Assembly: GCF_020097815.1 (NCBI RefSeq)
Contig: NZ_CP083663.1
Location: 1,984,001 to 2,048,000, forward strand
Length of the DNA stretch: 64,000 nt
DNA from: Haloprofundus salinisoli
GTDB lineage: Archaea > Halobacteriota > Halobacteria > Halobacteriales > Haloferacaceae
Reading direction: 5' to 3'
Part shown: piece after piece, positions 1 through 9,439 of the stretch
Layout of the letters: each line of letters opens with the position of its first letter
Position numbering within the stretch: the stretch's first letter is position 1
Notes under the pieces: model-generated
The model's database searches: none
What the model saw: the letters and a program-made list of their open reading frames with translations, nothing else
What the model was told of the DNA's origin: nothing
Made by a program: the position numbers and the translations under genes

Positions 1-1
1 G

Positions 2-466
2 ATGCGCGCGGTCGTTCAACTCCGCGGTGACGTCAACATGAGCGGTGCGGTGCACGACACGCTGAAGATGCTCAACATCCACGGCGTCAACCACTGCGCG
101 TTCGTCCCCGAGACGGACACCTACCGCGGCATGGTGACGAAAGTCAACGAGTACGTCGCTCACGGCGAACCGAGCGCGGAGGTCGTCGAGACGCTCCTGC
201 GCAAGCGCGCGGAGCCGCTCGAAGGCGACGCCGACGTCGACGACGACTACCTCGCCGAGAACACCGACTACGACGACGTCGGCGCGCTCGCGGAGGCGCT
301 CGTGAACGAGGAGACGACGCTGCGCGAGCAGGGTCTCTCCCCGTCACTGCGACTCCACCCGCCGCGCGGCGGGCACAGGGGGCTCAAGCACCCGACCAGC
401 GAGGGCGGTCAGCTCGGCAAGCACGAGTCCGAGAACATCGACGAACTGCTGGAGGCGATGCGATAA
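2..466 (+). CDS. rpl30: 50S ribosomal protein L30 (uL30)
   Basis: This is the large-subunit ribosomal protein L30, 154 residues, beginning with an ATG at the very edge of the window. The archaeal L30 core is recognisable in HGVNHCAFVPETDTYRGMV near residues 27-45, and the C-terminal part carries LRLHPPRGGHRGLKHP, typical of haloarchaeal L30. The length matches haloarchaeal homologues, so the gene looks complete although its promoter and upstream operon lie outside the window. Its stop overlaps the start of the L15 gene by one base, as expected for co-translated genes of the spc ribosomal operon. Confidence 0.97.
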   Translation: MRAVVQLRGDVNMSGAVHDTLKMLNIHGVNHCAFVPETDTYRGMVTKVNEYVAHGEPSAEVVETLLRKRAEPLEGDADVDDDYLAENTDYDDVGALAEALVNEETTLREQGLSPSLRLHPPRGGHRGLKHPTSEGGQLGKHESENIDELLEAMR

Positions 467-969
467 TGACATCCAAGAAACGTCGACAGCGCGGGTCCCG
501 AACCCACGGCGGCGGCACGCACAAGAACCGGCGCGGTGCCGGTCACCGCGGCGGCCGCGGCCGCGCGGGACGCGCGAAACACGAGTTCCACAACTACGAA
601 CCGCTCGGCAAACACGGCTTCACCCGCCCGGAAGACGCGCAACTCGACGTCGTCGAGGTGCGTCTGCAGAAACTCGACGAGGACGCCGCGCTCTACGCCG
701 CGGACGGCCTCGCCGAGGAGGAGGGTGACGGCTACCGCCTCGACGCCCGCGAGGTCGTCGACGCGCGAAGCGACACCGACGTCGTGAAAGTGCTCGGCGG
801 CGGGCAGGTCCGCAACGAACTGCACGTCGTCGCCGACGCGTTCACGTCGACGGCCGTCGAGGACCTCGAAGAGAACGGCGGCAGCGCCGAACTCTCCGAG
901 TACGGCGAACACCTCCTCGAAGAGGCCGAAGCGGCCGAAGAAGACGAAGACGCCGAAGACGACGAGTAA
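466..969 (+). CDS. rpl15: 50S ribosomal protein L15 (uL15)
   Basis: Large-subunit protein L15, 167 residues. The basic glycine-rich N-terminus (KKRRQRGSRTHGGGTHKNRR, then GAGHRGGRGRAG) is the rRNA-binding tail typical of uL15, followed by the globular domain, and the protein ends in an acidic Glu/Asp tail as in other halophiles. It overlaps rpl30 by one base. In archaeal spc operons L15 is normally followed by secY; here the operon stops and an unrelated small gene follows about 110 bases later, while secY sits near 23 kb on the opposite strand. Confidence 0.97.
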   Translation: MTSKKRRQRGSRTHGGGTHKNRRGAGHRGGRGRAGRAKHEFHNYEPLGKHGFTRPEDAQLDVVEVRLQKLDEDAALYAADGLAEEEGDGYRLDAREVVDARSDTDVVKVLGGGQVRNELHVVADAFTSTAVEDLEENGGSAELSEYGEHLLEEAEAAEEDEDAEDDE

Positions 970-1080
970 AGTCGTCTCGGACGCGCGGTATCTCTCTTTG
1001 TTTTACGTCGCGAGCGGACGCGCCGCTTCGGCTCACCGCCGAGAGCAACAGTCAAACGGCTGGCACCCCGACGTATCCAC

Positions 1081-1230
1081 GTGACCGAGACGACGGAGCA
1101 GTCGGAGGCGGAGGAGACACCGCGCGGACGACCGTGTCCGTTCTGCGGCGCGTCGATGCAGCACCGCCACTGCAAGTACGTCTGTCCGACCCACGGCGTC
1201 GTCTACGACTGCAGCGACACGTTCTGGTAA
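1081..1230 (+). CDS. Small zinc-finger protein with CPxCG motif
   Basis: A 49-residue protein starting with GTG. After an acidic N-terminal stretch it has four cysteines in the pattern CPFCG ... C ... CP ... C (RPCPFCGASMQHRHCKYVCP), plus several histidines, which would hold one zinc ion. Haloarchaea encode many such small CPxCG proteins, some of which affect motility or biofilms, but the partner of this one is unknown. It sits just before crtB on the same strand. Coding use (GC-rich third positions) and the conserved cysteine pattern support a real gene; the start could also be slightly downstream. Confidence 0.75.
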   Translation: MTETTEQSEAEETPRGRPCPFCGASMQHRHCKYVCPTHGVVYDCSDTFW

Positions 1231-1393
1231 CGTCGGGGCCGGCGGTCCTCACCCGCGAGTGACGGACCGTCGTCCGTTCTGTAACGTGTATTGTTACTAA
1301 CGATTATGGGCCTGCTCTCCCTAAGAATGCGTAGCTCATGCGCTGTTGTGACCCGAGTAGACGATGGAGAGGGCGACCGCAGGGTGCGTCCTC

Positions 1394-2347
1394 ATGGTGA
1401 GAGACGAGCAAGTCGCTCGGAGCAAGGAGATACAACAGCGGACCGGGAAGACGTTTCACTTCGCGACGCGGCTCCTCCCCCGGCGGGTCCGTCACCCGAC
1501 GTACGTCCTCTACGCCTTCTTTCGACTGGCCGACGAGGTCGTCGACGACGCCGGCGACGCGACGCCGGAAGAACAGCGGGTCGAACTCGAACGGCTACGC
1601 GCCGCGGCACTCGGCGAGACCGAGACCGGCAACCCCGTGCTGTCGGCGTTCTCGAAGATGCGCGAACGGCACGGCATCGAAGAGGCGGACGTGGACGCGT
1701 TCGTAGACGCCATGCTGACCGACATCACGAAGAGTCGCTACGAGACGTACGCCGAACTGGCGGCGTACATAGACGGATCGGCGGCGGCCGTCGGCCGAAT
1801 GATGACCGCCGTGATGAACCCCGAAGAGCGGGAACGAGCGCTCCCGCACGCGACCAAACTCGGTGAAGCGTTCCAGATGTCGAACTTCCTGCGCGACGTG
1901 CGCGAGGATATCGACGAGCGGGACCGCATCTACCTCCCGCAGACGACGCTGCGCGAACACGACGTCACGGAGGGGCAGATTCGCCGTCACGAACTCTCGG
2001 AGGGGTTCACCACCGCGATGGAGTCGGAACTCCTCCGAACGGAGGCGCTCTACCGCGAGGGCGTCGCCGGCATCAAGTACCTCCCCGAGGACTGCCAGTT
2101 CTCGGTGCTGTTGGCGGCGGTGCTGTACGCCGACCACCACCGACTCATCCGCGATCGAAACTACGACGTGCTCTCCGCGACGCCGGAGCTGAGCCGACTC
2201 CGAAAACTGAGCCTGTTCGCCCGCACCCGCTATCGTTGGATGTGGACGAAAGACCCCGAGACGGTGTTCTGGTGCGTCAGTTCGGTGTCGAAACGAGGGT
2301 CGCCGGCGGCGGGTGCGGGACGCCACGACGGGCTTCCGGCGCGCTGA
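1394..2347 (+). CDS. crtB: Phytoene synthase
   Basis: CrtB condenses two geranylgeranyl diphosphates into phytoene, the first committed step to the C50 carotenoid bacterioruberin. The two aspartate-rich motifs of the squalene/phytoene synthase family are visible: ADEVVDD near residues 46-52 and FLRDVREDIDERDRIYLP near residue 165. With the ATG at 1394 the protein is 317 residues and begins MVRDEQVARSKEIQQRTGKT, which matches family N-termini; an in-frame ATG at 1364 would add ten residues and is less likely. It is convergent with the crtD-lyeJ-cruF operon, so the carotenoid genes are in two transcription units here. Confidence 0.95.
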   Translation: MVRDEQVARSKEIQQRTGKTFHFATRLLPRRVRHPTYVLYAFFRLADEVVDDAGDATPEEQRVELERLRAAALGETETGNPVLSAFSKMRERHGIEEADVDAFVDAMLTDITKSRYETYAELAAYIDGSAAAVGRMMTAVMNPEERERALPHATKLGEAFQMSNFLRDVREDIDERDRIYLPQTTLREHDVTEGQIRRHELSEGFTTAMESELLRTEALYREGVAGIKYLPEDCQFSVLLAAVLYADHHRLIRDRNYDVLSATPELSRLRKLSLFARTRYRWMWTKDPETVFWCVSSVSKRGSPAAGAGRHDGLPAR

Positions 2348-2374
2348 GCCGACCGCGCTCTTACTGTCTCGAAC

Positions 2375-3247
2375 TCACCGGAGCCACGACGGTCTGAGCA
2401 GTCCCGCGTCGAACTGCTGCGTCCGAAGCAGGCCGAGGCCGAACAGCGCCGCGACCAGCGCGGGGACGTAGTTGCCGAAAACGACGTTGACGCTCCCCCA
2501 GAGGATGACAAAGCTCACCAGATCGTCGAGCATGAACTCGCAGCGCGACAGTCGCGCCAGGAGCGCTCGGCGGTCGAACGCCCAATCGAGCGTGACGACG
2601 GCGACGGTAGCGCTGACGACCCACCCCGCGTAGTTCGACGGTGGGACGCCGTAGAAGCCGCCGCCGAGCGGGACGTCTGGATACACCCAGAAGCCGAGCG
2701 CGACGGCTCCGGGGTCCAACACCACGTCCATCGCCAGCACGGTCAGGATAACCGCGAAGAGACGGACCGCCGGGTTGTTCGCGCGGTCGCCGAGCAGTAG
2801 CAGACAGAGCAGATACGAGTTCATCACCAGCGGGAGAAAGAAGATGGGAAGCCCCAGCGGAACCCCCTCGACGGACGGCCCGAGGTCGACGCCGTAGTAG
2901 AACTCGCCGTAGGGCCACCCCGTCTCGACGCCGGTGTACTCGATGGCGTAGGCGTACAGCGCGAGCGCCGAGACGCCCGCGACCGCCCGGCGGTCGAACA
3001 GCGGGAGCGTCCCGACGATGAGCGGCGAGCGCATCACGAACGTCCCGAGGAGGATGAGAAACGCGTTGAACGCCAGCGGCTCGGGAAGCAGTTCGAGGCG
3101 ACTGGCGACGAGCACCAGCCCGCCGACCAGCGGGAAGACGACCGAGATGGTAAAGCGGTTCTCGCGGACGAGTCGATCGAGTCGCGTCTCCACCTCCGTG
3201 CGGTTCGAGGGTAGCGACTCCGAGACTGCCGATATCGAATCAGCCAT
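2375..3247 (-). CDS. cruF: Bisanhydrobacterioruberin hydratase (CruF)
   Basis: A 290-residue integral membrane protein of the CruF family, which adds water across the terminal double bonds of bisanhydrobacterioruberin to give bacterioruberin. There are about seven or eight hydrophobic segments. Family-like signatures include GWPYGEFYY near residues 109-117 and the stretch from DVVLDPGAVALGFW to the later SNYAGW motif. It is the last gene of the crtD-lyeJ-cruF operon and overlaps lyeJ by eight bases, which points to translational coupling. The assignment rests on sequence pattern and on the gene order known from other haloarchaea. Confidence 0.92.
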   Translation of the reverse strand: MADSISAVSESLPSNRTEVETRLDRLVRENRFTISVVFPLVGGLVLVASRLELLPEPLAFNAFLILLGTFVMRSPLIVGTLPLFDRRAVAGVSALALYAYAIEYTGVETGWPYGEFYYGVDLGPSVEGVPLGLPIFFLPLVMNSYLLCLLLLGDRANNPAVRLFAVILTVLAMDVVLDPGAVALGFWVYPDVPLGGGFYGVPPSNYAGWVVSATVAVVTLDWAFDRRALLARLSRCEFMLDDLVSFVILWGSVNVVFGNYVPALVAALFGLGLLRTQQFDAGLLRPSWLR

Positions 3248-4073
3248 ACACCAACCTCCAGAGCGCGCCCACCGTGAGCGCCATCCCGACGCCCGTGTTC
3301 AGCGCAGGATACCACCAGTACGCCCGCGAGACGTCGACGTTCGAGCGGTAGATGGCGAAGACGGCGACCGGATACGCGAGCAGCAACAGGCCGATTCGGA
3401 GGTCGACGAGACCGAACGCGAGCGCCGCCGCGAGCCAACAGCCCGCGCAGTAGGCGTAGGTCCGCGTCTCGCCCAGTACTGTGGCCGTGGTCCGAATGTC
3501 CGCCTCGCGGTCGTGCTCGATGTCGGGAATCGCCGAGAACGTGTGCATCCCCATCGTCCAGAGCCAGCCGCCGAGCACAGCCAGGAGGGGCGGGTGCTCG
3601 CCCGCGACGGCGGCGTTGGCGGCGACGCCCGGGAGAATGTACAGTCCGTTCGATAGCGAGTCCAAGAGGGGCGTCGTCTTGAACCGAAGCGGCGGGGCGC
3701 TGTACTCGACGGCGAGGAAGAAGTGCGCCGCCAGCCAGACCCACGCGATCCGCGGCGTCACCGCCAAGAGCGCCAGTCCCAGCAGCCCGGAGGCGGCGAC
3801 GACGGCCACGACGACGGGGTCGCCGCCGAATCTGACCTCCTTGTCGTCCTTCTTCGGGTTCTCGGCGTCGATGTCGGCGTCGAACGCGTCGTTGACGCCG
3901 TAGAGGAACACGTTCCCCGGAACGAGAAAGTAGCCGAACAATACCAGCGCGAGGGGGGCGAAGAGTTCCGGAATCGACTCCGCCGCGAAGGCGACGCCGA
4001 CGACGACGGGTCCCGCGAGGTAGAACCAGAAGCGGGGGCGAGAGAGCTTCAGCAGGTGGCCGAGGCGACCCAT
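3240..4073 (-). CDS. lyeJ: Lycopene elongase/1,2-hydratase (UbiA family)
   Basis: LyeJ adds C5 isoprenoid units to both ends of lycopene and hydrates C1,2, turning C40 into C50 carotenoids. The protein is 277 residues with about eight or nine membrane segments. Both UbiA prenyltransferase aspartate motifs are present: NDAFDADIDAENPKKD near residue 60 and IPDIEHDREADIRT near residue 185. It overlaps crtD by one base upstream and cruF by eight bases downstream, so the three are one operon. In haloarchaea this protein can also be held in check by bacterioopsin; no opsin gene is in this window. Confidence 0.94.
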   Translation of the reverse strand: MGRLGHLLKLSRPRFWFYLAGPVVVGVAFAAESIPELFAPLALVLFGYFLVPGNVFLYGVNDAFDADIDAENPKKDDKEVRFGGDPVVVAVVAASGLLGLALLAVTPRIAWVWLAAHFFLAVEYSAPPLRFKTTPLLDSLSNGLYILPGVAANAAVAGEHPPLLAVLGGWLWTMGMHTFSAIPDIEHDREADIRTTATVLGETRTYAYCAGCWLAAALAFGLVDLRIGLLLLAYPVAVFAIYRSNVDVSRAYWWYPALNTGVGMALTVGALWRLVYG

Positions 4074-5851
4074 CAGTCGGTCGAACGAGTCGGCGACTCT
4101 CGTTCTGCCGGGGCGTCGTCCGACTCCGCGCGCTGGTCGCCGGGGTCACCGGCGTCAGTAGCGTACGCCGAGTCGGTCACCTCGCTCGCTTCGCCGTCGG
4201 AGCGGACGATCTCGTCCTCGGCGGCTTTCGATGCCCGCCCGTCCACACGACCGGAGTGTTTCGCCATCGACTCGGCGGTGAGACGGCCGCTGATGAGACA
4301 CATCGGGACGCCGATACCGGGCGTCGTGTACGACCCGGTGAAGTACAGTCCCGGCACCTTCTTCGAGCGGTGCGGCGGCCGCAGGAGCGCGGTCTGGCGG
4401 AGCGTGTGCGCCATCCCGAGCGCCGTCCCCCGTTGACTGTTGTACCGCTCCGCGAAGTCGCTGACGCAGAACGACTTCTCGAAGACGATGCGGTCGCGCA
4501 GGTCGACGCCGGTGTTCTCGGTGATGTCGTCGAGGATCTGTTCGCGGAAACGCTCTCGAATCTCGGGGGCGTCGTCCAGACCGGCGGCGATGGGAACGAG
4601 GACGAACAGGTTGCTGTGACCCTCGGGAGCGACGGAGTCGTCGGTCTTCGAGGGGACACAGAGGTAGTACGCCGGGTCGTCGGGCCACGAGAGCCCTTCG
4701 AAAATGGTGTCGAAGTGCGGTTCCCAGTCGGTCGGGAGCACGAGCGTGTGGTGAGCCAGCTCCTCGACGTCGCCCTCGACGCCGAGGTAGAGCAGGTACG
4801 CCGACGGTGCGTACGTCCGCGAATCCCAGTAGTCGGCGTCGTACTGACGCTTCTCGGGCGGCAGGAGCTCCTGCTCGGTGTGGGCGTAGTCGGCGTCGGA
4901 GACGACGAGGTCCGAGAGGTACTGTTCGCCGGATTCGGTTCTGACGGCGAACCCGCCTTCGCGGCCGCGAATCTCGGCGACCGCGTCGCCGGTGTGGAAG
5001 GTGACGCCGAGTTCCTCCGCGAGGTCGACCATCGCGTCGACGACCGCGCCGATGCCCCCGTCGGGGTAGTAGACGCCGAGTTCGAAGTCGACGTGGCTCA
5101 TCAGGTTGTACAGCGCCGGGGTTGTCGACGGCGCACCGCCGAGAAACACCAGCGTGTACTGCATGATCTGCTGGAGCTTCGGGTTCTCGAAGTAGTTCTC
5201 GACGTGGCCCTGCATCGACCCGACGAGCGAGAGCCCCCACGCGTGCCGGAGCACGTCGGTGTCGATGTAGTCGCGCAGACGCGGGCGGTCCTTGTAGACG
5301 AACTGCTCCATTCCGATGCGGTAGTTGCGCTCAGACTTTTCGAGATAGCGTTCGAGCGTCTCGCCCGCGCCCTCCTCGTAGGAGTCGAACAGCAGTTTGT
5401 TCGTCTCCACGTCGGGGACGAGGTCCACGCGGTCGCCGTCTTTGAAGAAGATGCGGTAGTGCGGGTCGAGGCGTTCGAGGTCGTAGTACTCCGTCGGTCG
5501 CTTCCCGAAGTAGCCGAAGAAGTCCTCGAACACGTCGGGCATCAGGTACCACGACGGACCCATGTCGAATCGGAAGCCGTCCTCCTCCAAGCGACTGGCG
5601 CGGCCGCCGAGTTGCTCGTTCTTCTCTAATACGGTGACGTCGGCCCCGGCGTCGGCGAGGTAGCAAGCAGTCGAGAGGCCGCCGAAGCCGCTGCCGACGA
5701 CGACGACGGACTGTCCAGCGAGCGTCGAGAGCTCCTCGCGGACGCAGTCGCGGTCGCCGTCGAGGCCGGACCCGAAGCGCCGACCGGCGTCCGCGGCGGG
5801 GGTGTCGGCGTCGACATCTCCGGTGCCGTCGCCGTTCGCTGGAAAGGTCAC
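4073..5851 (-). CDS. crtD: Carotenoid desaturase, CrtI family (probably 3,4-desaturase CrtD)
   Basis: An FAD-dependent carotene desaturase. The Rossmann dinucleotide motif (VVVGSGFGGLSTACYLADAG) begins near residue 50 and the C-terminal FAD-contact region reads FTGSYTTPGIGVPMCLISGR. It heads the operon with lyeJ and cruF, the position held by the carotenoid 3,4-desaturase that completes the bacterioruberin chain; phytoene desaturation by the same or another enzyme cannot be excluded from sequence alone. The protein is 592 residues, long for the family, because of an acidic N-terminal extension of about 45 residues and an acidic C-terminal tail of about 70. A later start is possible, but the only ATG before the Rossmann fold is the one used. 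Confidence 0.9.
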   Translation of the reverse strand: MTFPANGDGTGDVDADTPAADAGRRFGSGLDGDRDCVREELSTLAGQSVVVVGSGFGGLSTACYLADAGADVTVLEKNEQLGGRASRLEEDGFRFDMGPSWYLMPDVFEDFFGYFGKRPTEYYDLERLDPHYRIFFKDGDRVDLVPDVETNKLLFDSYEEGAGETLERYLEKSERNYRIGMEQFVYKDRPRLRDYIDTDVLRHAWGLSLVGSMQGHVENYFENPKLQQIMQYTLVFLGGAPSTTPALYNLMSHVDFELGVYYPDGGIGAVVDAMVDLAEELGVTFHTGDAVAEIRGREGGFAVRTESGEQYLSDLVVSDADYAHTEQELLPPEKRQYDADYWDSRTYAPSAYLLYLGVEGDVEELAHHTLVLPTDWEPHFDTIFEGLSWPDDPAYYLCVPSKTDDSVAPEGHSNLFVLVPIAAGLDDAPEIRERFREQILDDITENTGVDLRDRIVFEKSFCVSDFAERYNSQRGTALGMAHTLRQTALLRPPHRSKKVPGLYFTGSYTTPGIGVPMCLISGRLTAESMAKHSGRVDGRASKAAEDEIVRSDGEASEVTDSAYATDAGDPGDQRAESDDAPAERESPTRSTD

Positions 5852-5944
5852 GACACCAACTAGGGGCGTTCAGAGCATAAAACGACTGACTGCCTCGCCG
5901 ACGCACGGGGTCGGCGGTGTCTCCCGGTGTTCGCGACCAGTGAG

Positions 5945-6376
5945 CTACGGGTTCGAGTCTCCCGAATCCGGGGTCTCGGCGGCGACGTCTGCGACGGCTT
6001 CGACGAGTTCGGTCACCGGTTCGTCGGGAGCGAGCGCGAGAAAGACTCCCTCCCGCTCGAAGTAGATGCGGAGGAGTTTGAGGTAGTCCATCGCCGTCGT
6101 GACGTAGCTCACGCGGTCGGCGATAGGGAACAGCTCCTCGGTCAAGAGCTCCATCTCCGCGAAGTCGATGCCGGCGTAGTTGTGAATCTCGTCGAAGTGA
6201 GCGAGCATCTGCTCGCGATCGCGGTAGAACGTGCGCGTGGCGTCGTCGACGTGGAGGAGTTCGTGCGCCTCCGGCGTGTAGACGGCGAACGAGTAGAGTG
6301 GCCCGTCGACGGCCTCTCGCACCGCTTCGAGCGCGGCGTCCGCGTCGAACGTCACGACATCGGAACCGTGTGTCAT
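5945..6376 (-). CDS. Uncharacterised haloarchaeal protein
   Basis: A 143-residue acidic soluble protein with no membrane segment and no catalytic motif I recognise. It is rich in aromatic residues in the middle (SFAVYTPEAHELLHVDD, then HFDEIHNYAGIDF) and ends in a low-complexity tail. Homologues of similar length are common in haloarchaea. It stands alone between the crtD promoter region and a divergent SDR gene; no function is suggested by the context. Confidence 0.75.
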   Translation of the reverse strand: MTHGSDVVTFDADAALEAVREAVDGPLYSFAVYTPEAHELLHVDDATRTFYRDREQMLAHFDEIHNYAGIDFAEMELLTEELFPIADRVSYVTTAMDYLKLLRIYFEREGVFLALAPDEPVTELVEAVADVAAETPDSGDSNP

Positions 6377-6468
6377 ACCGGCACCGAGATACGCATCGAC
6401 AAAAGTCTGTACGCTTCCGGCCGGCCCGGGAGACGCATCTTTAGGTCGAACTCAGCCTAACCGAGAGT

Positions 6469-7161
6469 ATGGACGAGATGACCGTGGTTGTCACCGGGGC
6501 GAGTCGAGGAATCGGGCGGAGCGTCGCGGCCGCGTTCGCCGCCGAGGCTGCGCACGTCGTCGCCTGCGCCCGCGACGAGGAGGCGCTGGACGACCTCGCC
6601 GACGAACTCGCGGAGGCCGGCGGCACGATACGTACCGAACGCGCCGACGTACGCGACGAGTTCGACATGGAGCGACTGATGGAACTGGCCGCACGCCAGT
6701 CGCGGCCGATAGACGTGCTCGTCGCCTGCGCGGCCGTCAACCACGGGACGCCCGGTGAGATGCCGACCGCCGAGGAGTCGTACGCCCGCTTCGACGATAC
6801 GATGCGGACGAACGTCCGCGGGGTGTTCGCCGCGGTAAAGGAGGCCGTCCCGCACATGGCCGACGACGCGCGAGTCCTCATTCCGTCGGAGTCGGTCGCC
6901 CGCGAGGCGAGAGCCGGCATGGGCGTGTACGCCGTCTCGAAAGCCGCCGACGAGGCGCTGGCGCGGGGGTTCTCCGCCGACCTCTCGCAGACCGTCGGCG
7001 TCGTCGACCCGGGTCCCGTCGCCACCGAGCTCACCGGCGGGGAGGGCCGCGACGCCGACGACATCGCGCCGATGTTCGTCTGGGCGGCGACCGAAGCCGA
7101 TGCCGACGACCTCGACGGGGAGATTCTCGACCACCGGACCTGGAAGAACGCGACGCGGTGA
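6469..7161 (+). CDS. SDR family NAD(P)-dependent oxidoreductase
   Basis: A classical short-chain dehydrogenase of 230 residues. The cofactor motif TGASRGIG is at residues 9-16 and the catalytic pair YAVSK at Tyr154/Lys158, with Ser140 or Ser142 as the likely third member. The usual NNAG motif is replaced by ACAAVN, a mild variation. Substrate is not predictable. A TATA-like box (ATCTTTAGG) lies about 27 bases before the ATG, which fits a leaderless transcript starting here. Confidence 0.92.
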   Translation: MDEMTVVVTGASRGIGRSVAAAFAAEAAHVVACARDEEALDDLADELAEAGGTIRTERADVRDEFDMERLMELAARQSRPIDVLVACAAVNHGTPGEMPTAEESYARFDDTMRTNVRGVFAAVKEAVPHMADDARVLIPSESVAREARAGMGVYAVSKAADEALARGFSADLSQTVGVVDPGPVATELTGGEGRDADDIAPMFVWAATEADADDLDGEILDHRTWKNATR

Positions 7162-7282
7162 GGAAGAAGGCAACGGACCGCCTCCGGTCGCGGAGAGACG
7201 CTCGGCAGCGGACGGCGTATTACGACTTTCGGAATCCGTCATAGCGAAAATAAAGTGGGCGGCGACGGTAATCGAGAAACAG

Positions 7283-8521
7283 ATGTCTCCCGAACTCGAC
7301 GCTCGTTCGTCGCCGCAGATACTCGCGTACTACGCGTACAAGGCGACGAAAGCCGTCGAGTTCTACCGCCCCGTCATGTACCTCTACTTTCTCTCACAGG
7401 GGCTCTCGTTCGCGCAGATAGCGATTCTCGAATCGCTGTACAACCTGACGACCGTGTTCGGCGAGGTTCCGACGGGGTACGTCGGCGACCGAATCGGCCG
7501 ACGAAACAGCCTCCTCGTCGGGACGGGCCTCATCTCGGGGACGCTCGTCGCTATCGGCTTCGCCGGGTCGTTCGCGGCCCTCGCGATTCTGTACGTCTGC
7601 TGGTCGATGGGCTACAACTTCCGGTCGGGCAGCGAGGACGCGTGGCTCTACGACGCGCTCACCGACGAGCGGTCCGGGGACGAGTTCGCTCGCGTCCGCG
7701 GCCGCGGCGAGTCCGTCGCGCTCCTGGTCGGCGTCGGTGCGTCCATCATAGGCGGCTACCTCGGCGGTGTCGACCTCTCGTACCCGTTCTTCGTCGCCGC
7801 GGGGGTGACGAGTCTCGGTCTCTTCGTCCTCCTCGCCGTCGACGAGTCCGAGACGTACGAGCGGACGCGCGCCGACCGCCTCGGCTTCGGCGAAACGCTC
7901 GGAATCGTTCGGAAGACCGCCTCGAAGCGAGAGATTCGATCGTTCGTGCTCTACTACTTCGTGCTCTTTTCGGCGGTCTCCTACCTCGTGTTCATCTTCT
8001 TACAACCGGTGTTCGAGGCGGTCATTCCCCAGTACGGCGTCTCCGAGAGGCAGATAGAACCGCTGTTGGGGTGGTTCTACGCGGCTATCAGTCTCGTCGC
8101 CGCCGGACTCAGCTACAACGCCGGATGGATTGTCGAACGCGTCGGCCTCCGTCGCTGGTTCGTCGTGATTCCGCTCGCCCTCGGCGCGTCGCTCGCGGCG
8201 ATGTACGTCGTCCCTCTCCTAGCGATTCCGGTGTTACTGTTCGCCCGCAGCGTCGGCGAGACGACGCGGACGCTCGCCGGACAGTACGTCAACGACCGCA
8301 TCGAATCGCTGGGCCGAGCGACGGTTCTGAGCGCGATGGCGATGGTGAGCGGCCTCACTGTCGTCCCGTTCCAACTCGGTGGTGGCGCGCTCTCGGACGC
8401 AGCCTCGCCGCTTCTGACGCTCGGCGTCGCCGGCGGCGTCCTCTTCGCCGGGTCGCTTGCGATTCTCGCGTGGGAGATGCCGGTTCGGACCCCGGCGTCG
8501 TCGGATAACGCGGTCGAATGA
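7283..8521 (+). CDS. MFS transporter
   Basis: A 412-residue major facilitator superfamily protein with about twelve membrane segments. The loop between segments 2 and 3 carries the MFS signature GYVGDRIGRRNS near residues 68-79. I start at ATG 7283 (MSPELDARSSPQILAYY), because the longer open frame upstream overlaps the SDR gene and reads as non-membrane, arginine-rich sequence. The substrate is unknown. It follows the SDR gene on the same strand with a gap of about 120 bases. Confidence 0.88.
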   Translation: MSPELDARSSPQILAYYAYKATKAVEFYRPVMYLYFLSQGLSFAQIAILESLYNLTTVFGEVPTGYVGDRIGRRNSLLVGTGLISGTLVAIGFAGSFAALAILYVCWSMGYNFRSGSEDAWLYDALTDERSGDEFARVRGRGESVALLVGVGASIIGGYLGGVDLSYPFFVAAGVTSLGLFVLLAVDESETYERTRADRLGFGETLGIVRKTASKREIRSFVLYYFVLFSAVSYLVFIFLQPVFEAVIPQYGVSERQIEPLLGWFYAAISLVAAGLSYNAGWIVERVGLRRWFVVIPLALGASLAAMYVVPLLAIPVLLFARSVGETTRTLAGQYVNDRIESLGRATVLSAMAMVSGLTVVPFQLGGGALSDAASPLLTLGVAGGVLFAGSLAILAWEMPVRTPASSDNAVE

Positions 8522-8608
8522 CGCTCGGTCGAAGGGAGAAACGGCCGCGAAACGAGGCCCCGTCCGAGAACCGACGGTCATATTAATCCGAGAAGCTCAG
8601 TTCACAAC

Positions 8609-9433
8609 GTGAAACGACGCTCGGTGCTCGGCATCAGTTCGTTCGCGCTGCTGGTCCTCCTCTCGGCCGTGGCGCTCCAGCGCGGGGCGAGAGACCTCCT
8701 CGTCATCTCTTGGGTGGCGTTTCTGGCGATGGCCGCCGCGGGGTGGCTCGGAGCGCGGGGAACCGACGAGCGCGCGGACGCCCTCGTCTGGGGGTACGGC
8801 CTCGCCAGCGGCGCGATGATAACCAGCGCCGCGGTGTTCCTGCTCCCGCAGGCCATCGGCGTCAGCGGCGACGTCCCACAGTACGGCGGCTTCGGCGTCG
8901 CGCTCGGCCTGCTCGTCGGCTTCGGCTCGCACACTATCGGCCACCGCCTCGCCCACCTCGACCTGCCGCTGGACCGTACGGTGACGGAACTGTCGGCGCA
9001 CGCGCTCTCCGCGGGCGCTATCATCGGTATCGTCTACGGGAACATGGAAGTGGGTCTGACGCTCGGTCTCGCCATCGTCTCGCACAAGGGACCGGCGGGG
9101 TACGCCGCCGCGACGCGACTGCGCCGCGCCGGTCGGGAGTGGTCGGTGCTGCTGTTGCCTGCGGCGGGCGTCGGCCTCGCCGCGATTCTGTCGAGCGTCG
9201 TCGTCCTCCCGGCGACGGCCGCGGTTCGGGGAGTCGTCTTCGGGTTCGCTGCGGGCGTCTTCCTCCACGTGGCGATGGATTTCCTGCCCCGCTGCGAACT
9301 CGGCAGCGAGATTCACGAGGCGCTCAGCGTCGAGGGCGACGCCCACGCGCTGCTCGACCGACTCCGACTGCACGCCGTCGCGAGCACGAGTCTCGGCGGC
9401 CTCGTCGTCTTCGCGGCCTGGGTGGCGCTCTGA
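8609..9433 (+). CDS. ZIP-family metal transporter
   Basis: A 274-residue membrane protein with about eight hydrophobic segments. Segments 4 and 5 carry HALSAGAIIG and SHKGPAG, which sit where the metal-binding HNxPEG/HxxPEG motifs of ZIP transporters are expected, and a further histidine (HVAMDF) lies in a later segment. The likely role is uptake of zinc or another divalent metal. The start is GTG; a TATA-like box (CATATTAATCC) about 25 bases upstream supports this start. The metal and direction are inferred from the family. Confidence 0.75.
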   Translation: MKRRSVLGISSFALLVLLSAVALQRGARDLLVISWVAFLAMAAAGWLGARGTDERADALVWGYGLASGAMITSAAVFLLPQAIGVSGDVPQYGGFGVALGLLVGFGSHTIGHRLAHLDLPLDRTVTELSAHALSAGAIIGIVYGNMEVGLTLGLAIVSHKGPAGYAAATRLRRAGREWSVLLLPAAGVGLAAILSSVVVLPATAAVRGVVFGFAAGVFLHVAMDFLPRCELGSEIHEALSVEGDAHALLDRLRLHAVASTSLGGLVVFAAWVAL

Positions 9434-9439
9434 GCCGAC